Assembly: GCF_005844085.1 (NCBI RefSeq)
Contig: NZ_VCDI01000005.1
Location: 310,001-374,000, forward strand
Direction of reading: 5' to 3'
Length of the DNA stretch: 64,000 nt
Source of the DNA: Lichenicoccus roseus
GTDB lineage: Bacteria > Pseudomonadota > Alphaproteobacteria > Acetobacterales > Acetobacteraceae
Positions 38,569-47,422 of this stretch are shown in pieces; within the stretch, counting starts at the first letter, position 1; each line of letters opens with the position of its first letter. A model generated the notes under the pieces. It did not search any database. It saw only the letters and a program-made list of their open reading frames with translations, and was not told where the DNA came from. The position numbers were made by a program, and so were the translations under genes.

Positions 38569-40293
38569 TCATCTCCTTGAGTCCCATTCCGGGACTCCTT
38601 GGTTCTGCCGCAGCCTTAGACGCTGTAGGTCAACGGCAGCAAACAGCTCCGGTAACTGAATGTCGGCGCGGGAAGACAAGGCTGGAAGGCTGGCTTGAGC
38701 CTCCATGAGGAAGCGCCCAGGTAGTAGGCCGTCTTGCCGGGAGAGATAGGCCTCTGACCACCACTCCTCGATACGCGCGCTCGCATCCTGAAGTGCCTGG
38801 CTGGATGGCAAGCGGTCTCGTTTGCTATGTTGATTCACCGTGCGATCAGCAGGCATCAAGTTCCAAAGATCGCCACAGGGCCATGCCGACCACGGCAGGC
38901 AATGGTCGACGTCGAGGTTCTGTGGCCCCAGTCGCTTGCCACTCCAGACGCAGCGAACCTCGCGTCCACCCTGCATCATCTTGACCGCTATCGACCGCGA
39001 TATCGCCACATCACGGTCTGGATCCGACCAAGCCATGGCAGCTGCGATGACGTCGCTCTCTGTGGAGCGACCCTGTGACGTTGCGTAGGTCCGAACGAGC
39101 CTCGTCCACTCCGACACCAGGGCTGGTTCGATCCAGCACGCAAGCTGCGCCATCGCCGTCCAGAGGTGCCTGGGGACACGCATCACACCATACGACTCAA
39201 GCGCCTCCTGCCCGAGTGTGAACGACCCGGCAGGCCGCCTCCCCGTAGAGCGAGAGCAATCAAGTATGCGTCCTCCGCCGGGATAGGTAAGGAAGGTCGC
39301 GGGCATTCGACAAATATGGTCGACCGCGTCCTTCAGGGCGGCCTGGATGGCGGCGGCCTGCGGACCAACAAAAGTGGCACCGATACGCAGGTCGCGCTGG
39401 GAGACGTCCTGATCGAACATCGCGTCCCACCCCGGTCCGGCGAAGCCTAGCCCTTTACCGCCTCGTCGATTGCCCGGAGCTTGCGGCAAATTAGCCGCGA
39501 TTAAGGGCATGTAGAGTCGCAGCCAGTAGAGGCCGACCAGGCCAAGCGGTACCGTAACGTGGTCTTCGCCGTCAGTGGCGAGGCCTGCCGCCCCATCGGC
39601 CATTCTGCACAGTGCTCGGAGCAGCCCCAGCTTATAGGTGGCACTCTTCGCATCGGATAAAATGAGGTGGCGGAGAAGCGGCAAAGCTCCAGCGCCATCG
39701 TCGGGTAGGCGCAGGACGATGTTTGTCCAGGTGACTTCTGACCGGCTGAGAGGGTCATCCGCACGCACGACCCGGATGACTTGCACCCCATGATCTCGTG
39801 CAAGCGCAAGAATCTCGGTTGAGTGCACGGGGTGATCACCACGGCCTGAATCGGGACCGCTCCTCAGGGTCATCACCAACAGACCGCCCGACTTCAACAA
39901 GGAGACCATTTTGCGGAACGCGCGTGGGCGTTCTGAAGGATGGACGTGCTGCCAGACCGCGTTGACACACACAAGGTCTGCAGCAAGACCTAACCGAGCT
40001 GCGGCTGCCAAACCCGGTAAACCATCTGCTACCCATCGTACGCCGGGGGCAGCTGTTGCCATCCCGTGATCTCGCAAACCACTGGAAGGCTCGATCGCCA
40101 CGACCTCATAGCCCAGGCCAGCGAATGCTCGAGCATCTCGCCCGCTGCCCGCACCGACATCGAATATCACCGCGGGTCGGTCAGGAAGCAGGTCAGCTAA
40201 CCATTCTTGCCGTGAGATTGGGAGAAGCTGATCGTATAGCGTCGCCGCATATGTCGCGTGAGAGTCATACCAATTATGGGGTGGCGTAGACAC
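38569..40293 (-). CDS. SAM-dependent methyltransferase-HNH endonuclease fusion protein
   Basis: I chose GTG 40293, since GGGGGAT lies 6 bp upstream on this strand; a frame start at 40515 would add 74 residues without domain similarity. The 574-residue protein has an N-terminal class I methyltransferase (motif I DVGAGSGRDA at 45-54, then VVAIEPS) and a long central helical region. The C-terminal HNH nuclease (about 448-500) has CVWSGKRL, DVDH at 461-464, DLWNLMP and N-x-x-S-K-R-D. Having both activities in one chain suggests a restriction-like or defence function, but the target is unknown. It is convergent with tniQ. Confidence 0.82.
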   Translation of the reverse strand: MSTPPHNWYDSHATYAATLYDQLLPISRQEWLADLLPDRPAVIFDVGAGSGRDARAFAGLGYEVVAIEPSSGLRDHGMATAAPGVRWVADGLPGLAAAARLGLAADLVCVNAVWQHVHPSERPRAFRKMVSLLKSGGLLVMTLRSGPDSGRGDHPVHSTEILALARDHGVQVIRVVRADDPLSRSEVTWTNIVLRLPDDGAGALPLLRHLILSDAKSATYKLGLLRALCRMADGAAGLATDGEDHVTVPLGLVGLYWLRLYMPLIAANLPQAPGNRRGGKGLGFAGPGWDAMFDQDVSQRDLRIGATFVGPQAAAIQAALKDAVDHICRMPATFLTYPGGGRILDCSRSTGRRPAGSFTLGQEALESYGVMRVPRHLWTAMAQLACWIEPALVSEWTRLVRTYATSQGRSTESDVIAAAMAWSDPDRDVAISRSIAVKMMQGGREVRCVWSGKRLGPQNLDVDHCLPWSAWPCGDLWNLMPADRTVNQHSKRDRLPSSQALQDASARIEEWWSEAYLSRQDGLLPGRFLMEAQASLPALSSRADIQLPELFAAVDLQRLRLRQNQGVPEWDSRR

Positions 40294-40592
40294 TGCTATC
40301 CCCCAGTACGACTGCAATCCACCTTCAAGCGCCAAGGGTAGCCAGTGGTAAGCCTCAATATCAAGCCCGCAATACAGCCGCTTCCTCTGCCTTCGCAGGG
40401 CCAGGTCGCAGGAAGAGAAGTAGCTGTGACTGCTCAAACCCGCCCTCGAAGGAGCCCCCACTGGAGGAACCGAACTCAGGACCGCTGGGCTGGAATGGAG
40501 GACTTTCCGCCGCACCCGCTAACTGTGACTAAAACTGAGGCGATGAGATTCGCAATAAGAGATGTAGATCTCTTCTCAGCGAGAAGCTGCAA

Positions 40593-41147
40593 TCAACTGA
40601 AGACAATGTCGCTGTCAATGTAGGGACGGAAATCTTTATCTACTTCATTTGGTGCGATCGCGGCACCGAAGACGGCTGCATCCAGGAAGTCACGGGCCGC
40701 AAGCAAGCCAGCCAACGTGCCTCCAGCCACTAGAGCCAGAGGCGCGCTGCCTTTGAACGGCCTGGCTCGATGAGTCCCTTTCAGCCAAGCGACCTGCTCC
40801 TCCTGGGTCGAGAAGAGGATTCCTAAGGCTGCGTAGATGCCGAGCACAGCGGACAGCCGTGTAAGCGTATCCACGTCAAGCGTTAGATCGCAATGTGCCT
40901 TAGCCTTGCTGACCCAGTTCTGAAAGGTAGATCTGGATGGTAGACCAAGAATCAGGCGGCGCTGGGTTTCATTTAACTGCCAGACGTCAGCGATAGCTGT
41001 GAAAGTTCGGACTCCAGGGCCGCTCAGCCGTCGGCGATTCTCCGGGCTATAGCGGTCCACGTCGAGCACGAATGGCCCTGACGAGCGCCCTGTGCCATCA
41101 AGCCATGGTGGGTAAAGTTCATCTGCCCCGGCCATAAGCACACCCAT
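40593..41147 (-). CDS. MbcA/ParS/Xre-type antitoxin-like protein (DUF2384), unpaired
   Basis: About 184 residues. The middle (about 60-110) is an Xre-like helix-turn-helix with NETQRRLILGLPSRSTFQNWV. The C-terminal part has the DUF2384 toxin-binding pattern: EEQVAWLKGTH, F-K-G-S-A-P-L-A-L-V-A-G-G-T and ARDFLDA. These antitoxins usually sit next to a RES-domain toxin; none is present. The methyltransferase-HNH gene lies about 300 bp downstream on the same strand. Starts at 41147 or 41135 are both possible. Confidence 0.7.
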   Translation of the reverse strand: MGVLMAGADELYPPWLDGTGRSSGPFVLDVDRYSPENRRRLSGPGVRTFTAIADVWQLNETQRRLILGLPSRSTFQNWVSKAKAHCDLTLDVDTLTRLSAVLGIYAALGILFSTQEEQVAWLKGTHRARPFKGSAPLALVAGGTLAGLLAARDFLDAAVFGAAIAPNEVDKDFRPYIDSDIVFS

Positions 41148-41262
41148 GGTCCTTGTCCAGATCTGGACATACACCTACTGGGCATCTTCAGCAAGGTTGT
41201 TCGGACCCATCAAGGGATTGACCCCGCGCCCGATGTGTTTCGTTCGTAGGCGGAGCCGTATC

Positions 41263-41985
41263 TCAGTAGGCCGCTGTTTGCGGCGTGATAAAGGCCGTTG
41301 GGGTGAGCCCGTTGAGGTTCGTGTATAGGCGCACGTGATTGTAGTCGACCCTTCATGCTCGACGATCCATCGCGCGCCAGTTGGGCTTCTGAACAAGTGC
41401 TCGTTGCAGATCCATGCATGCGTCGAACGTTCCTGAACGGCCATGGACGCTTCTCACGAACCCGATTTGCTGCGGTTTGCCGGGTGACCGTGAAATTCAT
41501 TGATCTGACGCAGCTCGTGCCCGATCCGCAACCCGGAGAGCGATGTATCAACCGCCAGGGCGAGGCACTCACGGTTGAAGTTGTCTACCACCGCCAGCCT
41601 GGAACCGGCGGCCGTTGTTAATAGCATCAGAGAAGTAGTCGAGCGACCAGCGCCGGTTCGGCGCTTCCGGTAGGACCATCGGCAAGCGCGTTCCAAGCAC
41701 CCGCTTGCGGCTGCTTCGCTTGGGCACGCCCAGCTTCTCCTGGCGGTACAGCCGGAACGGCTTCTTGTGGTTCAGCCGAAGGCCCTTCCGCGCCAGCAGG
41801 ATATGCAGGCGCCTGCAGCCGAACCGCCGCCGCTCGGCAGTCAACGCCCGCCGCCGGTGTCGCAGCGCCGTGTCGTCTAGTCTGAGGCTGGCATAGCAGA
41901 ACGTCTTCGACTGCATGCCGACCAGTCCGCAGGCTTGCCTCTGCGAGTAGTCCCTCTGATCCATCGCCCAGGTCACGGCAGAGCG
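41263..41985 (-). pseudogene. Decayed IS3-family transposase (OrfB) with frameshifts
   Basis: The N-terminal OrfB part reads MDQRDYSQRQACGLVG, RRRFGCRRLHILLARKG and RRWSLDYFSDA, then shifts frame near 41,605. Later frames give AVVDNFNRECLALAVDTSLSG and the typical end VDYNHVRLYTNLNGLTPTAF before a TGA at 41263-41265. The catalytic domain is interrupted, so it is inactive. OrfA and clean terminal repeats were not found. Confidence 0.75.
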
Positions 41986-42101
41986 CTGCGGGCCGCGGTG
42001 TCACCTCGATCTGCAGTCCCCTCAAGCCTGAGCTTCGAAAGCTAGGTGTCAGACCCCAGCAAGCAATAGCGCTTACGGTTGGACCAGGTGCCACAGCGTC
42101 C

Positions 42102-42434
42102 TCAGTGTGCGTGCTCCCCTTGGGCTGACCGCCCAAGGCGGTAGTGGCGCGACAGTGTGCGCGCCCACCCAAGCTCGGGGGCGAGGACCCAAACTGCAGA
42201 CGTTACGATTTCTGGCCCCCACAGTGTCGGATGCCCGTGAACTACCCCACGGAGGCAGGAGTCTGGTCGCCGGTCGACCGTCCAGCGCTCCAGAAGAGGA
42301 GCGGCCTCCAGCACATCAGATTGAGGCCGCCTGCCCTCCGCGAGGCGGCGTAGGTCCGAAACCAGTGCCTCTAGTCGGCTAATCTCGAAATGGATGTCAC
42401 CAAGTACGGCTTCGCGCGTGATGAGGATTGGCAT
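42102..42434 (-). CDS. Small conserved protein, DUF6634-like, partner of the AAA+ protease
   Basis: ATG 42434 has AGGA upstream and gives 110 residues. It resembles DUF6634-type proteins: an N-terminal amphipathic helix (EISRLEALVSDLRRLAEG), P-x-L-x-x-W, G-x-V-x-G-H-P, then V-T-S-x-V-W-x-L-x-P-E-x-G-W-A-R-T-L-S-R-x-Y-R-L-G. It follows the FtsH-like gene on the same strand with a 78-bp gap, which suggests a linked pair. Function is unknown, and the family name is from memory and uncertain. Confidence 0.6.
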   Translation of the reverse strand: MPILITREAVLGDIHFEISRLEALVSDLRRLAEGRRPQSDVLEAAPLLERWTVDRRPDSCLRGVVHGHPTLWGPEIVTSAVWVLAPELGWARTLSRHYRLGRSAQGEHAH

Positions 42435-42512
42435 CGTGTGTCCTGCCAAGAATGGAGTTGAAGTCTGTATTGTCCGGTATCTCGATCAAGGCTGGGCCGT
42501 AGGCCACCAAAC

Positions 42513-44507
42513 TTATCCTGACAGAGCGAGCTCCACATCTCGACCCTGGAGCACGCGCTTTCTCACGAGGGCCGAGGCCACCGTTAGCAGGGCTGCAACG
42601 TGGTGGGTGACGATGGCACGCGACGCCGAGTAAGCCTCATCCAACTGGTTCCGCACCTGCTCAGCCAGCTGCACATCCGTCGTGAGTTGTGTCCTGAGGT
42701 CATGCGCTTGGATACGACCACGCCAGACGAGGCCGCCTAGTCTATCCAGACCCAGCGCCAGTGCTGCGTCGACAGCAAGACTTGTAGACCTTCCCAAATC
42801 ACTATCGATGGATCCGCCTGAACCGGAGGAGACCACACCAAAAACTTCCTCTTCGGCTGCTCGTCCTGCCAAGAGGATCATCAACTCGATTTTGATGTCG
42901 GACGCTCGCTTCAACAGCTGCCCTTTTAGGGCAATGGAGGTTGTTCCCTGTGAAAGGCCCTTCGACTGGATGGAGACGGCTTGAAGACAGCCGGGTAGCA
43001 GCGTCCCGGCAACGATTGCGTGGCCCGCCTCGTGCACTGCGGTTAGCCAGAGCTCCTCGGCTGACCGGTCATCCACGCCGCCGATCTCCTCCATCAAGTC
43101 GGCCAAGACCATCTGTCGGTTCGCCGACCGTGCCCGCCTCCGGGCGCCGCGCACCAGACGCTCGCAGTCCGCACCACTGGATCCATCAGCCGCAAGCACT
43201 GCGTCGTCGAGGTTCTGCGACTTCAAGTCTGAGCCAAGATGCTCCCGCAAAATACCCACGAGGGCCGCTCGATCGGGTAATTTGATTCGAATATGCCGGT
43301 CTAGTCGACCGCTCCTCACAAGGGCGGGGTCAAGTTTCTCCGGATAGTTGCATGCCGCTAGCAGGATGACGCCTTCACGCCCTTCAACGCCATCGATCTC
43401 CGCCAACAAGGCATTGACCACCTGGATTTCCCACTCGGCATAGTGGTGGGTGACTGTCCCGCGGTTTGGGAGAGAATCTACTTCGTCGATGAACAGGACT
43501 GCCGGTGCGGCCGCGCGTGCTTCGTTGAACGTGTTCTTCATGGCTTTCAACAGGTCGCCCTGATGAGCCCTGCCGGTGCCGAGCCATTGACCGTAGGAGC
43601 CGGTGATGAGCGTTGCCTCACAGGTGGTTGCAAGCCCCCGCGCAAATAGTGTTTTACCGCAACCTGGCGGCCCGGAGAGCAAACAGCCACGGTCGACATC
43701 GACCCATGCAATCTCTCCACGCCTGTAGAGGGTCAGGTCACGCGCCACATCTCGACCCCATGCTACGGCCTCATCCATGCCGTGTAGTCGATCAAGGGTC
43801 GGCAGCTGGCGGGGAGATGATTTCCGCACCTCTACCGTCTGGGCTCCACTCTTAAGTAGATGCTTCAACTTCTCGATGTAGGCGTCTGCACTCTGTCCAG
43901 GTCGGCGGGCCCACCGTAGCAGTCTCGGTGTCAATGCTGCCGCTTCTTCATCGCTAAGGGCCATGGTCGGCTCGTGGCCGGACAGCCTCCGGGCGATAAA
44001 ACTGATATCGCGACTGTTTAGTGGCATCAGGGTGAGAAAGACGTCAGCCCCCTGGCGTACGTCCGGAGGCAGCCAGCATAGGTCACCAACAAGTGCCGCT
44101 GCGTGCTTTCCTTCCGATACCGCCTGCGAAAAAGCCTCGTTGACGGCCTCCTTGCTGGAGGAGCCTGGTGGCTCTTCGGGTGTCCAGCAGACCCAAGAGC
44201 CTCTTTCTCCCCACATGCGCTCGCTGACATAGGTCGGCGACATATCGCAACGACCTCGCCGCTTCCAGTCGTGAGTAGCTAGTAGAATCCAGGAGAGCTC
44301 TGTCGACACGAGGATCGCGACGACACCATCAGCGCCTGCTTCCGCAAATGTTGTCGCTGCAGCTTTTAGCGCTTGGTCAATCAGGAGGCTGACGGCAAGT
44401 TTCGCCGGGTCCTCAAGTTGGGACGCTTCGGCAGCGATGGAATCTGGGCCAGGGTCCGAGAATGTATGCTCGTGTACAGGTTCAGCGTTTGAGGTAGTGC
44501 CGGGCAT
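42513..44507 (-). CDS. Soluble FtsH-like AAA+ metalloprotease (AAA + M41)
   Basis: ATG 44507 (TTG 44525 is also in frame) gives about 664 residues. Numbering from TTG: Walker A GPPGCGKT 285-292, Walker B VLFIDEV near 343-349, R-S-G-R-L-D-R near 404-410, and the M41 zinc site HEAGH at 498-502, with IDSDLGRS as the probable region of the third ligand. It has no transmembrane helices, unlike housekeeping FtsH. The N-terminal 240 residues are a distinct domain not found in FtsH. It is therefore a cytosolic AAA+ protease in mobile cargo, with unknown substrates and a possible defence or stress role. Confidence 0.85.
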   Translation of the reverse strand: MPGTTSNAEPVHEHTFSDPGPDSIAAEASQLEDPAKLAVSLLIDQALKAAATTFAEAGADGVVAILVSTELSWILLATHDWKRRGRCDMSPTYVSERMWGERGSWVCWTPEEPPGSSSKEAVNEAFSQAVSEGKHAAALVGDLCWLPPDVRQGADVFLTLMPLNSRDISFIARRLSGHEPTMALSDEEAAALTPRLLRWARRPGQSADAYIEKLKHLLKSGAQTVEVRKSSPRQLPTLDRLHGMDEAVAWGRDVARDLTLYRRGEIAWVDVDRGCLLSGPPGCGKTLFARGLATTCEATLITGSYGQWLGTGRAHQGDLLKAMKNTFNEARAAAPAVLFIDEVDSLPNRGTVTHHYAEWEIQVVNALLAEIDGVEGREGVILLAACNYPEKLDPALVRSGRLDRHIRIKLPDRAALVGILREHLGSDLKSQNLDDAVLAADGSSGADCERLVRGARRRARSANRQMVLADLMEEIGGVDDRSAEELWLTAVHEAGHAIVAGTLLPGCLQAVSIQSKGLSQGTTSIALKGQLLKRASDIKIELMILLAGRAAEEEVFGVVSSGSGGSIDSDLGRSTSLAVDAALALGLDRLGGLVWRGRIQAHDLRTQLTTDVQLAEQVRNQLDEAYSASRAIVTHHVAALLTVASALVRKRVLQGRDVELALSG

Positions 44508-45051
44508 AGGGCAACTCGCAAGCAACAGGGGGACGAACGGACGGAATGACGACTGGCTTGTGCCGGTCGGTCATATCGACGGTGCGCGGTGGGTCCCTGT
44601 AGCGGTCAAGAGGCTCTCCATGTCAGCCAGACCTTCATCTGATTGGCAAGCCAACATCGTGTAGCTCAATGAGAACATATTGGCAACCGGCGTTGCGCTT
44701 AAGATCGACCGCTTTACGGGTTCTAGTGTTATCGGCGGTCAGGGCTCGTCCCCGCGCTCGCGCAAGCGCACTCTAGAGTGAAGCCGTCCAGCCCCCCCTG
44801 CCTTAGCTGGGATGCTTGGTTCACAGAACTCCCTTTGACTGGGCCGTTATAGCGGCCAACCTCGGCCATGGCGGAGATGGTCGGCATAGGAGCCGAGTAA
44901 CGACGAAGGGCGATAAGCCTAAATTTCCTGCCCTTCGATCAGGCGAGGCGGATATTACCTCTCAAGTAATTGAGAGCATGACGTGCGCAGTTTAGACCGC
45001 TGTCGACAGTCCAGGCAGTTCTGGTGCTGAGAAATATGCAAAGGCGCAATC
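44508..45051. other. Gene-poor intergenic region
   Basis: About 540 bp between the divergent FtsH-like gene and the AhpD-like gene. It must contain both promoters. Small frames exist but none is supported. CAAAGG at about 45039 serves as ribosome site for the next gene. Confidence 0.4.
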
Positions 45052-45612
45052 ATGAAGGACTTCATTCTAAATAGTATTGAAACCGCGTCAGTGACATCCC
45101 GCCCTGCGCTGCAGCAACTGCAGACCGCCTTCGGGGGCACACTGCCCAACATCGCACGTGCTATGTCGACCTCCTCCGTTCTCATCGATAGCCTCGTGGC
45201 GCTCTTCGGGAAAATTCATGGCGGCAGTTTCTCCGAGCCTCAAATACAGGTGGTCCTGCTGACGGACGCCGTGGCCAACAGGGCGAGCTGGGCCGTCGCC
45301 TTCCACTCCTTCCTGGCTCTTCAGGCTGGCCTTGCCAGTGAGGATGTAGAGGCCATTCGGAACGGCCGGGCACCTGCTGAGGCGAAGCTCGGCGCCTTGT
45401 CCACCCTTGCCACGGCGCTGATCGAGAAGCGCGGTCATATCACAGAGGCGGACGGCCAGGACTTCCTCGCCCAAGGTTTCGGCCGAGATCACCTGCTCGA
45501 GGTCATTGCAATTGTCGCAGCTTCAACAATCACGAACTACACGGCCAGCGTCACCGAGCCTCCACTCGAGACGGAGTTCCAGCCCTACGCCTGGACCGCT
45601 CCGAGCGTCTGA
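45052..45612 (+). CDS. AhpD-like / carboxymuconolactone decarboxylase family protein lacking the CxxC pair
   Basis: The 186-residue helical protein resembles AhpD/CMD folds in length and helix pattern, with D-A-V-A-N-R-A-S-W-A-V-A-F-H where peroxidatic members have an N-x-C-x-x-C-x-x-x-H pattern. Both Cys are absent, while the His (AFH) is kept. It therefore cannot run the thiol peroxidase cycle. The XRE-family regulator gene follows by 58 bp and may control it. Function is unknown. Confidence 0.6.
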   Translation: MKDFILNSIETASVTSRPALQQLQTAFGGTLPNIARAMSTSSVLIDSLVALFGKIHGGSFSEPQIQVVLLTDAVANRASWAVAFHSFLALQAGLASEDVEAIRNGRAPAEAKLGALSTLATALIEKRGHITEADGQDFLAQGFGRDHLLEVIAIVAASTITNYTASVTEPPLETEFQPYAWTAPSV

Positions 45613-45670
45613 ACCCTCAATGTCCGGCGAATGCCTCACAGCATCCGCCGGACAGGATGATGATATCTCC

Positions 45671-46492
45671 ATGTCAATTGAGCCTCGCCGCAACGTCATT
45701 ACGGAACTCGGATCGCTGCTTCGTCACTGGCGATCGCTTCGCGGCAAAAGCCAGCTCGATTTGGCGCTGGAGGCTGGTCTCTCACAGCGTCATCTTAGCT
45801 TCATCGAGAGTGGCCGGAGTATGCCGGGGCGACAGAAACTCATCGACCTCGCCGAAGCACTCGACGTCCCGTTGCGGGACCGCAACGCCCTCCTGCTCGC
45901 CGCCGGGTATGCTCCAGTCTACCCCGACGGTGACTGGGACGGGCCGGAGATGCGCAGCATTACACGCGCCGTAAATCGGATGCTCCATCAGCAGGAGCCA
46001 TATCCGGCGATCCTGATGGACCGCTATTGGAATGTGCTAGCAACCAACGAGGCGGCGCCGCTTTTCTTCGGCCAGTTCGTTGACCTCCGGGCGCGGAAAG
46101 GGCCGCGCAACGTCCTGCACCTAATGTTCGATCCAGGCGGCATGCGCCCGTTCATTCGCGATTGGGACCGGGTCGAGCGCGCTCTCATCGCCCGCGTGCA
46201 TCGCGAGGCCGTCGGCCGCCTCGTCGACGAGCGCACGCGCGATCTCCTGGCCGTTCTGGCAGACTACCGAAGATCTGGCGATAAGAGCACAAGCTCGGAC
46301 GAACTTCTCCCGATGATACCGTTGAGCTTCGAGAAGGAGGGTATGATCCTTAACTACTTTTCGATCATCTCGACGGTCGGCACGCCCACGACGGTCGCCG
46401 CGCAGGAGCTACGCATGGAGTGCATGTTTCCAGTCGATGAAGCGACTGAGAAGCAGCATGCCGCGTTACTCAATCGAAGGACCAAACCTTAA
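45671..46492 (+). CDS. XRE-family transcriptional regulator with MmyB-like ligand domain
   Basis: The 273-residue protein has an N-terminal XRE helix-turn-helix (LGSLLRHWRSLRGKSQLDLALEAGLSQ, then HLSFIESGRSMP) and a C-terminal MmyB-like (MLTR) ligand-binding domain: W-N-V-L-A-T-N-E-A-A, LHLMFDPGGMRPF and a late LNYFSIISTVGTPTTVAAQELRMECMFP. Such regulators often repress an adjacent oxidoreductase or peroxidase-like gene, here the AhpD-like gene. An earlier ATG near 45620 is also possible. Confidence 0.82.
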   Translation: MSIEPRRNVITELGSLLRHWRSLRGKSQLDLALEAGLSQRHLSFIESGRSMPGRQKLIDLAEALDVPLRDRNALLLAAGYAPVYPDGDWDGPEMRSITRAVNRMLHQQEPYPAILMDRYWNVLATNEAAPLFFGQFVDLRARKGPRNVLHLMFDPGGMRPFIRDWDRVERALIARVHREAVGRLVDERTRDLLAVLADYRRSGDKSTSSDELLPMIPLSFEKEGMILNYFSIISTVGTPTTVAAQELRMECMFPVDEATEKQHAALLNRRTKP

Positions 46493-46977
46493 GAATTATT
46501 CGAAAGCGCAGGTTGCGCGACTTCGGAAGTTGCCCGCTTAAGAGGCTCCGTTGGCACTGACCCGGCGGAACCGTCCGGCAGATGCAACGGAGCGAGCAGG
46601 GGCTCGAGCAACGTCAAAAAGTGGGCAAGCCGCGATCCTCCCTAGCCGGGGCATCCGCTACACACCGCGATGCCACCGCGACCGCTAAGGTGGCCGAGCA
46701 GATCGCCGAACGAATGAAAGAGCAACGTGACCTGATGCAGCCTCCGCGACATCGGGCAAAGGTTCGTGACGCCGTGCAGGCCGCTATTGCACGGATGCGG
46801 GGCCATCCAGAGCGCGAGGTGGCGACAGCGGCCACCACCAAGCGCTGAGCAAGAAGCCTATGATGGTATGGCATGACCCGGACAACCGGCCCGGTCCCCA
46901 AGAGCTTCTAAGCCAGGGCGCCTACTTGTTCGGCTTGACGACCGCGATGGCTCTCCCTTGATGCGGCGGGTCTGGCC
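46493..46977. other. Gene-poor region, one possible small open frame
   Basis: A plus-strand frame at 46582-46848 could encode an 88-residue, very charged helical protein, but no family or ribosome site supports it. The rest shows no gene. Confidence 0.3.
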
Positions 46978-47290
46978 TTATAAGCAGAAGCTGACGGCGG
47001 CGGAGAGGTAGACGCAGCTGGCGAAGTTGGTCGCGAGCTTGTCTTAGCGGGTGGCGATCCTGCGGTAGTCCTTCAGCCGACACAACATGCGTTCGATGGC
47101 GTTGCGGCGGCGATAGAGCACGCGGCTGGAGCAGCTTTCCAAATCCAGGTGCAATTAAGCGGAGCGCAGAACTATGCCCTGCTGCTCCACAGGCTGACGG
47201 AAGGCGTTGGTATCGTGGGCGCGATCTGCCACGACCAGGGCGCTCTGCGACAGTCCCTGCAACAGGCCCTCATTTGGCCCCGGCTGGCCA
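46978..47290 (-). pseudogene. IS5-family transposase remnant
   Basis: Reading minus strand, fragments match the C-terminal half of IS5-type DDE transposases: ALVVADRAHDTNAFRQ, then RVLYRRRNAIERMLCRLKDYRRIATR, followed by an in-frame stop and DKLATNFASCVYLSAAVSF. The part around the DDE glutamate is kept, but there are internal stops and no N-terminus. It is decayed. Confidence 0.7.
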
Positions 47291-47422
47291 CGACTGTCGA
47301 CCAAACCCGCCGTTGCCTATGATCGAAATGACGACTCGCGACGTTCGACCGTTCCGGTTAAGCACTCGATTGGCGGACAAGGGAAGCCGGTTCCGGGCCG
47401 CGTATAGAGTTCGAGGGGCAGC

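Noticed and set aside
42487-42512. TTATCCTGACAGAG as a possible distal transposon end
   Set aside because: A single weak match without the CGAC core or repeated copies, and no GGGAG follows.
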